10,908 bases of DNA, from contig NVTH01000001.1 of assembly GCA_002401525.1 (NCBI GenBank), positions 24,443 to 35,350 of the forward strand, given 5' to 3'. The translations under genes were made by a program, and so were the position numbers. This DNA is from Moraxellaceae bacterium. GTDB lineage: Bacteria > Pseudomonadota > Gammaproteobacteria > Pseudomonadales > UBA3067. Every line of letters starts with the position of its first letter. Positions within the stretch are counted from its first letter, which is position 1. The notes under the pieces are model-generated. The model was not told the origin of the DNA and searched no databases. It worked only from the letters and a program-made list of their open reading frames with translations. This document shows positions 1 through 9,100 of this stretch, in pieces.

Positions 1-3000
1 TGCAACTCGAATAATTGCGCCACACTTTGTTCACTTGTCCATTCCGCCTTCAAGGGCCTCTGCGAGTCTTGATTCAATTGAAGCAAATATTCTTGTTCTT
101 GCTCGAGGACGAATTTTAAATCCTGCAAATTTAAATCCGGCTGCGCAACAATTTGTTCACTAAGAAAGACAATTCGATCGAGAAAATCTAAACTCTGAAA
201 AACACTGTTTCGGTATTCCAAAGACAAATGCAGGTCATCATCAATTTGTTTTACCAAAAATTGCACTGCATGATCTGCAAACGCAGTGAAGGTGACTGTT
301 TCTAATTTCTCGCCTTGAAATTCTAATTCCGGAATAAAGTGATAGTAGTTATAGGTAAATGCAACCGGACCTGGTTGAGACAAATGTAATTTTTTAGAAA
401 TAGATAAATTGTGGAACGGCTTAATGGACTTTTGAAATTGCCGAGCGTAACTGAGCAGTTGCTTAAAAGGCTTCTCTCCTGAAACACTCTCTGCACTAAA
501 AATAAACGGTTGTTGCTGATAATACACACCCACGGATAAATAGTTGGCGCGAGTTCGGCCGCTATTAAATTCCACCACTTCGAAATCTTGATCCGCTTGG
601 CAATATTGTTTTAATAATAAACCGTACAAGCATTTATAAAATAAAGCTGGGGTAATACGCTGACTGCGGCAATACTTTTTAACCGCTTGCCAGTGATCTC
701 GTGGCAACATTCGCTGAAGATTAATGGGCCTATTCGGATCCTCTTCAGCTCCGTCGGCATTATCTGCGCTTGTGTCATCAATACTCATCTTACCGGTACT
801 GAGATCATTACTAGCCGCGCTAAAACTAAGTGGCTCTACAGTTGAAAATTGTTGCTGCCAAAACTCAAGCGTCTGGCGGCGATCCATGGCATTTCGATTG
901 TCATAAATAACATCGAAAAAGTCCGTGTCACCTTCCATTTCAAGAGGCTCATCATTATTCGCTTGATAAAAAGCCACTAACTTTTGACCGTGCGCTGACA
1001 AAGCCATACCATCGCCAACAATATGGTGTGCCGCCGCCGCTATCGCATAACAGTCATCGCTGATGCGAATTAAATGATGATGGAAAAGAGGGCCGCTTAA
1101 TTCATAAGTACACGTTACCAATTGATGAACGCGCTGATTAACGATTTCACGATCGAGCTGCTGCTCACGCCAATCGAGTAAATTAAAACGATAGGCCTTA
1201 CTCTTTTTGATGCACTGATAAGCGATTTCACCGTACCCAAGTGCTTCGCCCACAAATTCCACGCGCATCATTGGCTCATGAGCCACCAAACGGTCTAACG
1301 CATTCTGCCATGCCTGCACATCTAAGGTTTCGTTAAAAAAGCCACAGTAGCCCATGCTGTTTTGCAAGGTATCTGGATTCAATAACATATCCACGTAGAA
1401 ATCACGCTGCATGGGCGTTAAAGGCAATATTCTTTCGATCGCTTCTGGGTTTAAGTCTAAAGATTCCAGCAACACGGATTTCGAAACCAAAGCTAGCGAA
1501 TGAATAGATTCCGTTGGCCTTGCCGCCATTTCGCCTAACAAATAAACGTATCTCTCGGCAAAGCGCTCAATGGATTGCGCATCAAATAAATCGGCGGCGT
1601 AATCAAAACGTCCGCCAATGCCGTCTTTAGTCTCAATCAAAGAAAGTGTAATGTCTTGAATCGCTGCGCTGTGTTGGTTATCAAATGCCTCGATGGCAAT
1701 ATTACTCAACGCTTGAAAGTTCGCCTTGTCCAAATTTTGAATTTGAGGCTCAAGCGCGGTCTGCAACGAAAAACCCACCTGAGCACCAGGATTAAACGCC
1801 GCATCACGCCGCAAATTAATCGCCGCCAAGACTAGTTCGTTCGGCACATCCTGGTTTTCAAACGCCTGAATCGAAAACTGTTTAATGCGTGCTAAATATT
1901 CCTCTAAGCTGGGATTGCCAGACATATCGCCTCGCATCACCAAGCCATTGACAAAAAAGCCAATTAAACTTTTAGTTAATGGGTGATCTCGACCTGCAAC
2001 AGGCACCCCTATACACACATCATCCTGCTGAGCCCAACGCCCTAGCGCAATTTGATAGGCCGCTAGTAACAACATAAAAAGAGTCACTTCCTGATTGGAA
2101 GCCAAACCTTTTAAACGCTCGACAAGAGATTTAGGAAATTCAAAATGATGGGTCTCACCACGGTAACTTTGTTCCGCAGGCCGCGGTCGATCCGTGGGCA
2201 AACTAATCACATCCGGAGCGGAGTTAAGCACATCCGCCCAAAAAGCAACTTTGTCTTTAATTTCCTCTTCTTTAAAACGGGTTCTCTTCCAGGCTGAATA
2301 ATCCGCGTATTGTATTTTTAATTCCGGCAAGGGTGACGCTAATCGTTGGCCGAAAGCGGCGTACAACACCGCAATTTCATTGACCAATACTTCCAGCGAT
2401 CCACCGTCTGCAATAATGTGATGCAGTGTCAACAATAATAAATGGTCTTCATCATCGAGTTTGATCAAAACCACCCGAAACAAAGACCCTTTTTCCAAAT
2501 CAAATAATTTCTCTGATTCCTGTTTCGCGAGCTGTCGTGCTTGATCTATTATCTGCTCCGCTGGGGCTAGTAATTTCTCTGCAGAGGCTTTTGGTTGTCT
2601 AGCGGGAGCTTTTAATTCCTTATCAGGGGCCTGGCACAGATCTACTTCATCGAGTAAAAACGGCTTCGGAGGATCAATAATCTGTAACGCTTCGCCATTC
2701 TCACCGCTCGCAAAACGAGTCCGCAATGATTCATGACGGCGTACAATTTCCGTAAACACCTGTCTCAGCACCAGTTTGTCCAACGGGCCTTTCACACGCA
2801 ATGCCTTGGCGATGTGATACGACGCGTTATTGTCTAGCTGAGATAAAAACCACAGCCGCTCTTGGCTATAGGATTGAAGCATCGGTTGACTGCGATCGAC
2901 ACGATCAATGGCGTCGCTCGATTGAACCGCAGCTTGCTGAAGAAAGGCAATTATATGCGGTTTCTTTTCAATTAATTCTGCTTTAATTTCCGCAGTAATG

Positions 3001-3110
3001 GCCCCCTTGGGCGCATTAATTTTTAGTTTCTCACCGTTTAATTCGATAAAAATATTTTTATTTCTAAGGCAAGAGAGAAACGGGATTACGTCCCGATTCT
3101 TATCGATCAT
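1..3110 (-). CDS. NRPS protein 3, N-terminal part: docking-C-C*-start of A, 3' end outside window
   Basis: Translated by hand from the ATG at 3110 to the left edge: 1036 residues with no stop and no frameshift. Domains: TubC-type docking domain 1-57; standard C domain about 77-542 (catalytic HHIIADG, 230-236); second C-like domain about 558-1000 (HHIVGDG, 695-701); then SVAQLFEL at 1029-1036, which looks like the first strand and helix of an A domain. Protein 3 should accept the peptide from the last carrier of protein 2 and condense it with whatever its own A domain loads. No A or PCP domain separates the two C domains; only about 15 residues do. The second one departs from consensus at C5 and C6 although its histidine motif is whole. 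Both C domains carry low-complexity insertions (about 161-186 and 758-793). Carrier and release domains are out of view. Function as an NRPS is certain; the job of the second C-like domain is not. Confidence 0.96.
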   Translation of the reverse strand, partial: MIDKNRDVIPFLSCLRNKNIFIELNGEKLKINAPKGAITAEIKAELIEKKPHIIAFLQQAAVQSSDAIDRVDRSQPMLQSYSQERLWFLSQLDNNASYHIAKALRVKGPLDKLVLRQVFTEIVRRHESLRTRFASGENGEALQIIDPPKPFLLDEVDLCQAPDKELKAPARQPKASAEKLLAPAEQIIDQARQLAKQESEKLFDLEKGSLFRVVLIKLDDEDHLLLLTLHHIIADGGSLEVLVNEIAVLYAAFGQRLASPLPELKIQYADYSAWKRTRFKEEEIKDKVAFWADVLNSAPDVISLPTDRPRPAEQSYRGETHHFEFPKSLVERLKGLASNQEVTLFMLLLAAYQIALGRWAQQDDVCIGVPVAGRDHPLTKSLIGFFVNGLVMRGDMSGNPSLEEYLARIKQFSIQAFENQDVPNELVLAAINLRRDAAFNPGAQVGFSLQTALEPQIQNLDKANFQALSNIAIEAFDNQHSAAIQDITLSLIETKDGIGGRFDYAADLFDAQSIERFAERYVYLLGEMAARPTESIHSLALVSKSVLLESLDLNPEAIERILPLTPMQRDFYVDMLLNPDTLQNSMGYCGFFNETLDVQAWQNALDRLVAHEPMMRVEFVGEALGYGEIAYQCIKKSKAYRFNLLDWREQQLDREIVNQRVHQLVTCTYELSGPLFHHHLIRISDDCYAIAAAAHHIVGDGMALSAHGQKLVAFYQANNDEPLEMEGDTDFFDVIYDNRNAMDRRQTLEFWQQQFSTVEPLSFSAASNDLSTGKMSIDDTSADNADGAEEDPNRPINLQRMLPRDHWQAVKKYCRSQRITPALFYKCLYGLLLKQYCQADQDFEVVEFNSGRTRANYLSVGVYYQQQPFIFSAESVSGEKPFKQLLSYARQFQKSIKPFHNLSISKKLHLSQPGPVAFTYNYYHFIPELEFQGEKLETVTFTAFADHAVQFLVKQIDDDLHLSLEYRNSVFQSLDFLDRIVFLSEQIVAQPDLNLQDLKFVLEQEQEYLLQLNQDSQRPLKAEWTSEQSVAQLFEL
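111..1439 (-). other. Second, divergent condensation-like domain of protein 3
   Basis: Starts ILPLTPMQRDFYVDMLLNPD at about 561, a C1 core of a different subtype from every other C domain here. The active-site motif HHIVGDGM (695-702, second His696, Asp700) is complete. The C5 region is NSGRTRANYLSVGVYYQQQP (849-868) in place of IGFFVNT, and the C6 HQDxPFE block is not recognisable. An acidic Ser/Asp/Glu-rich insertion sits at about 758-793. It could be a catalytic C domain of unusual subtype, a platform for a tailoring enzyme such as the interface domains reported beside aspartate beta-hydroxylases in siderophore NRPSs, or an inactive relic. The sequence alone does not decide. Confidence 0.8.
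1485..2882 (-). other. Condensation domain 1 of protein 3 (standard)
   Basis: C1 core SYSQERLWFLSQL, catalytic HHIIADGGS (His231, Asp235), QYADYSAW, SLPTDRPRP, C5 core IGFFVNGLVMR and a weaker C6 (NQDVPNE where HQDVPFE is usual). A Lys/Ala/Pro-rich insertion of about 20 residues lies at about 161-186, before the LFDLEKGSLFR block; it contains an imperfect internal repeat (LKAPARQ and LLAPAEQ). Confidence 0.92.
2940..3110 (-). other. TubC-type N-terminal docking domain of protein 3
   Basis: Residues 1-57: VIPFLSCLRNKN, hairpin IFIELNGEKLKINAPKGA, then helices ending PHIIAFL. It has the same layout as the docking domain of protein 2, sharing the APKGA block and the final FL, but differs in most other positions, as expected if each domain prefers its own partner. 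Confidence 0.87.
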
Positions 3111-6100
3111 ATTTCTAACTCCTCACGATCGTCCCCTTGAGGTACTTCTTGTTCTTGTTGCATCCATAGCAACGTATCAATGTAAGCCGCCAGTTTTTCT
3201 ACCGTGGGAAATTCAAAGATCGCCTTCAAGGGCAGTTCGAGGCTAAACCCTTCATTAATTAAATTGATCAGCTCCGTTGCCAATAACGAATGCCCTCCCA
3301 ATTCAAAGAAATTGCTGGTAATACTCAAGGATTCTTTTTTCAGCAACGCGGACCAAATGGATGCCAATTGGTGCTCGGAGTCAGATCGAGGCAAAACGCA
3401 TTCTTGTTCTGCGTCGTCTCGCAAACTCCAAATCGGCTTCGGCAATTGTTCACGATCCACTTTGCCATTATGATTCAGGGGAATATTGTCTACGAAAATA
3501 AATTGGTTCGGCAACATATAATCGACTAAGAAATTTCTCGCAACACTACGGAAATCATCGCCATCTAGTTTTCGACCTGCTTCACCGACAATATAGGCGA
3601 CTAAATAATATTGCTCCTCGCCACCCGCATCATTGAGAGTTTTATCGGCAGCGACGAAACAATCCTGCACCGTATCAATACAGCGTAATTCATTTTGGAC
3701 GTCGAGTACTTCCACGCGATAGCCGCGTAGTTTTATTTGCGTATCTTTTCGACCTGCAATTTCAATCTGACCGTCAGAACGATAACGACCAAGATCGCCG
3801 GTCCGGTACCAATTGAATCGCATACCCGCCGTTAGAGAATCACTAAGGCCATCCGGAGTACTCCCAGCCTCAGTTTCTTGCTTGAATACTTCCCCAGTTA
3901 GCGCCTCATCCGTATAGCCTAGGGCTAGAAAGGGTGAACGCACCCACACGTCTCCCAACTCTCCAGACCCGATCGGCCGATTATGCGCGCCCAGCAATAC
4001 CAATTGACTGCCCGGCGCTCCCTGGCCTACCGGCATGGTTTGATCATGACAGGCTTCATCGAAATTAAATGCATGCTCAGCAATGGGATGATAGGAGATT
4101 ATTTGGGGTGTTTCCGTTGCTCCGTAACAATTAATAGCTTGTGCATTGGGAGCAAAAGAATGTGCCTCTCGAACATGGCTCAATAATAACGACTCACCAC
4201 CAAAGAACATCAAACGCAGCGAATTTAGAGTTTCTTCATCACTGTCCCGCCCAATATTAATAAGTCGAAACAGCGAAGGGGTTAGATGGCTAATGCTGAT
4301 TTTATTTTCCAGCAACCAATGACGCATTTTAACCGGCTCGTCAAAATGACTTTGCTCGGGAATATAGACCGTCGCATGATTAGCCAGCGGCACCAAGAAA
4401 TCTCGCAACAAAGGATCATGCCCTAAACCAGACAACTGACTAAAACGATCCTCACGGGTGACGTCAAACTGATCACTGTACCAATTAATAAAATGATTGA
4501 GTGGGCGCAGCGAACCGCGAATCCCTTTCGACTGCCCAGAGGTTCCTGAAGTAAAAGAAATGTAGGCTAAATCATCGTCTTCTCGCTGAACCGAAGGGCT
4601 GTGTTGAGAATATTCTGAACACGGATTATCCACCGCGATGGCTTCAAGTCCGGGTAAATTATAATTTAATTGCGTCTGAGCAAATATACCGACGAGGGAC
4701 TTAGGGCAGGCTTCACCCCGACTTAAACAGAGCGCCCCCTTGATATCCACTTGATCCAAATATTTAACTAATCGATGTTCCGGCAGATTAGGGTCTAACA
4801 CAACGAAGGCTGCGGCGGATTTTAATATTCCTAAAATTGCCCAAGCCAACGCCCCAGAACGATGCCCATAAATCGCAACGCAATCACCTTTCCCTAACCC
4901 TGCATCAATAATAGCGTGAGCCAATTGATTCGACCACGCATTCAGATCACCGTATGTCCATGCGCCGTCGAGGTCTTCAATGGCAATCTTTGCCGGATCC
5001 GAAAGTGCACATTGCTCAAACAGTTGTTGAGGTTGCTGCAGAACTTTCAACTCTTCTACTGGTACCGCTGTTAATGCGGATGACGGACACCCACTATCAA
5101 ACGCATCTACGGAAATGTCAGAGAGAGAAGTGCCAGAGAGAGAAGCGTCAGCAAGTCGATACGTATCAATAGGCGCTTCTATATCAAGCACCACCTGATT
5201 TAGTAAAATTTCCAGCTGAGACAAATGATTCTGAATTGTTTTCTTATCGAAGCAGTCGGTTCGATAAAGCATCGACAGATGAATGCCTTCAGCCCTTTCT
5301 TTGGCATAAAGGGTTAAATCGAATTTCGATTCGTAATCGGCTTCCTCTTCCATTAAATCTTCAATTAATAAGCCCGCCATCTCACCCGATACTTTAGGCA
5401 GATTCAATACATTGAGAAAAACTTGGAATACTGGCGACCGAGAAAGATCTCTGGGCGGCTTCAGTGCTTCCACCAATTTTTCAAACGGCAAATCTTGATG
5501 TGCAAACGTATCCAACACACTGTCACGGTTTTGGTGCAGCAATGTTCTAAAACTTGGATTTCCAGAAACATTCGCAGGCATCACCACCGTGTTAATAAAA
5601 AACCCGATTAACACTTCGGTCTCTTGGCGAGTACGTCCCGCTACCGGCGAACCGATATTAAACTGTGATTGGCCACTGTAACGCGCCAAAATAATTTGCC
5701 AAACGGACAACATGAGCATGTACAAACTCACATTTTCCCTTTGAGCCAATAACAGTATTTTTTGCGACAACTCGGGAGCTAAGGTGTGTCCAATAGTTTG
5801 CCCAGCACTGGAAGAGAATCGAGGTCTAGGTCTATCAGTGGGCAAACGCAATACCAAATCATTTCCGGCAAGAGATTGACGATAAAAATCCAGATGCACT
5901 TCGAGCCGCTCATCGGCCATCCAATCGTGCTGCCAAGCCGCATAATCGCCGTACTGAATCTCTAGCTCAGCAATATCCGCGGTTAATCCATTTTCAAGCG
6001 CTTCGTAATTTTTAACCAATTCATGCACGAAAACGCCCAGGGACCAGCCATCGGAAATAATATGGTGCAAAGTCACTAATCCAATAAAATCTCGATCGTT

Positions 6101-9100
6101 TAACTTGAGTAATCTAAATCGATACAACGGCCCATCGGCCAAGTTAAAGGGCGCAGCGGCTTCGCTATGACAAATAAATTTTAATTTTTCATGATCGTTT
6201 TCAAAACTTAAGTCGGTCATTGCCTCAAGCTGAAGATTAAATTCGGCCGAGTCTGAAACCCGTTGATTGAGATCACTTGCCTCTTGAAAGAACACCGTTC
6301 TTAACGCGTTGTGACGCTGAACAATTTTTTGAACCGATTGCTCAAGCAGATCAAGCTTCAATTCCCCTCGAATACGAAACGCCAAGGGCACATTATAGGC
6401 AGCACTGCCTGGCTGAAGTTGATCAAGCAACCACAATCGCCGCTGAGCAAATGAAGCGGGAATCACATCGCCCGCAGATAATTGATCAATGCGAAAATCG
6501 GTTTGGTTTTCTTGAGACTGAGTATTCTCAATCAACTCAGAAAGAGCGGCAATCGTTGAGCGTTCGAAAAAGGCGCGCAAGGGTATATCCACGTGCCATT
6601 GATTCCGAACCCGCGAGGCAACCTGGGTCGCCAACAACGAATGCCCTCCAAGATCAAAAAAACTATCGTTAACACTGATGGTGTCCACCCCTAGCAAATC
6701 TTGCCAGATTGCCACCAAGGCAGTTTCTGTGGAATTACGCGGCGCGAGGTATTCACTTTGCGTCCCGGAAAACTCCACGTCGGGAAGCGCCCTTCGATTG
6801 ACCTTACCATTATCGTTGACCGGCAACTTTTCTAAAATTACATGCGCCACTGGCAACATGTAATCAGGCACACTGTGACTCAGTTGTCGTTTGGTTTTTT
6901 CAATCAAGGCTTCATGATTGGATTCATCGGTCTCCCAATAAGCAACCAGATTTTTTTCGCCATCAACCGCTGTTTTCGCCACAACAACACACTGGTTGAC
7001 CCAGGGCAGTTTCATTAAATTGGTTTCAATCTCTCCCAACTCAATTCGAAAACCGCGAATTTTTACCTGGCCGTCCATGCGCCCTAAAAATTCAATGTCA
7101 CCGCTCGATAAATAACGACCGTAGTCACCGGTTGCGTAAAGCCTCGGCCCATGACCTTCATAATCCGCGTATGGGTTGGCAATAAAGGATTGATCCGTTA
7201 AATCCTTGCGCTTGATATATTGTTGCGCCACGCCTGGGCCGGCCGTATAAAGTTGTCCCATGACACCGATCGGCACCGGTTTTAAATGCGCGTCCAAAAG
7301 ATACACTTGGCAATTCGCAATAGGCTTACCAATGGACACCGTACGACCCACATCGGATACCGAATGCATTGTATAACAACAGGTAAAAGTAGTGTTTTCC
7401 GTCGGGCCATAACCGTTAATTAACGTTAACCCAGGGATCTCTCGCAATACTTTCTTCGCCAATGAGGGCGCTAAAATATCGCCTCCAGCAAGCAGGTATT
7501 TTAAAGGTCTTAATAAATCAAATTCATACTCAACCACGTAATGAAACAACGCCGCTGTAAGCCAAATGGTGGTCACGCGATGGTCAATAATTTGCTGTTT
7601 TAAACGTTGTGCGTCGAGCGGCCCTGGGTCAGGAATCACCAAACAATGTCCATTTAAAAATGCGCCCCAAATCTCAAAAGTGGACACGTCAAAACAAAAC
7701 GCGGCGCTTAAAATAAACACCTGGTCCTCTTCAAAGGGGAAATAATTGGTATTTTTAACTAAGCGAACAACGCCTTGCTGACCTACCTCGATGCCTTTCG
7801 GCTGACCGGTTGAACCCGAGGTAAACATGATATAGGCCGGATGGTGTTTTGAGATAAGCGGGTCTTCTTTCAGCGATCCTACATTGGCAACGTCATTCGC
7901 ACTGAAATCCTTGTCAGCCGTCACTAACCCGCAGTCGATGTCGTCGAAAACCGATTCGGTACCGGACAAAATGATCACCCAATGAATATCCGCAAGCGCC
8001 ATCAAACCAGTGAGCCGATCCAATGGATAATGTTCATCCAAGGGAACGTAGGCCAGGCCTAATTTATACGCCGCGAATATAGCAATCATTTGCTCAAAAC
8101 TACGATCAACGCAAATTCCTATAGCGCTCTCTTTTGATAAACAAAACTCCGGCTGTTGGAGTAATTCACGGGCCAGCTGGTTGGCTCGAATATTGAGTTC
8201 CTGATAGGTGAGCGCCCCCTGCGCCCCCGCTAAGGCAATCTTATGTGGATTTGTTTCCACATGTTCGCTAAATAATTCAAGCAAACTTTTATCACTTGGA
8301 TAATCGGTGCAGGTATTGTTCCAATCACAAAGAATCTTTTTCTGTTCAATCGAAGTTAACAACTCAAACTGATCAATAGGAAGTTGTGGGTTTTTAAGAA
8401 TCCCAATCACTAAGCATTTAAAATGTGATTCAAACTCCAGCATTGTTTGTCGATCAAATAAATCAGTGCAATATTCTATTTCACCTTTTAAGCCCTGCTC
8501 ACTTTCACTAAAACTCAATTGCAAATCAAATTTGCTGGTCAAGCGTTCTGTGGCGACATTTTCAATCTGCAGCCCCGGCAATACAAATTCACTGCTGGAA
8601 GCATTTTGTAATACAAACATCACCTGAAACAATGGCGTATGGCTCATTTCTCGCGCCACACCCGATAATTCAACAACCCGCTCAAAAGGCACATCTTGAC
8701 GGGTATAGCCATCCAATGTGGTTTTTTGCACGCGCCCTAATAATTCAATAAAACTAGGCTGGCCGGAAAGATCTGTTCTTAACGCCAAAGTATTCACAAA
8801 AAACCCGATGATGGGTTCTAATTCGGGTCGGCTTCGATTGGCAATCGGCGTGCCCACTGCAAAATCAACTTGGCCCGTGTAGCGATATAAAATAACTTTA
8901 AAGGCCGTTAACAAGGTCATAAACAAGGTCACGCCTTGTTGCTGACTAAAGCTATTTAATTCCTTAAGTAACCCAACGTCCCAATCAAACTCAACCGTTG
9001 AGCCATGGTTTTGTAACACCGCAGGACGTGCCTTATCGGTCGGCAGCTCTAATTTAGGCACCTGAAATAATTTTTCTTGCCAGTAATTACATTGATTTTG

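Noticed and set aside
323..529. Short minus-strand open frame in another phase within protein 3
   Set aside because: It overlaps continuous C-like domain coding sequence in the real frame and has no features of its own.
111..1439. Reading the second C-like domain of protein 3 as an epimerisation domain
   Set aside because: No carrier domain precedes it, and the C1 core PLTPMQRD and the A-domain start right after it do not fit the usual PCP-E order.
1440..1485. Possible frameshift or lost carrier domain between the two C domains of protein 3
   Set aside because: The frame was followed codon by codon from 3110 to 3 without a stop, and the gap of about 15 residues has no GGxS carrier motif. 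An assembly collapse cannot be excluded but nothing in the sequence shows it.
3176..3400. Possible thioesterase or reductase release domain at the end of protein 2, suggested by the Lys2-like A domain
   Set aside because: After the carrier only 22 acidic residues remain before the stop; no GxSxG or Rossmann motif is present.
6277..6672. 131-codon open frame on the plus strand, and shorter plus-strand frames such as 9857-10177 and 9660-9947
   Set aside because: They lie opposite well-conserved NRPS domains, show no recognisable protein motifs and have no intergenic space; they are shadows of the minus-strand genes.
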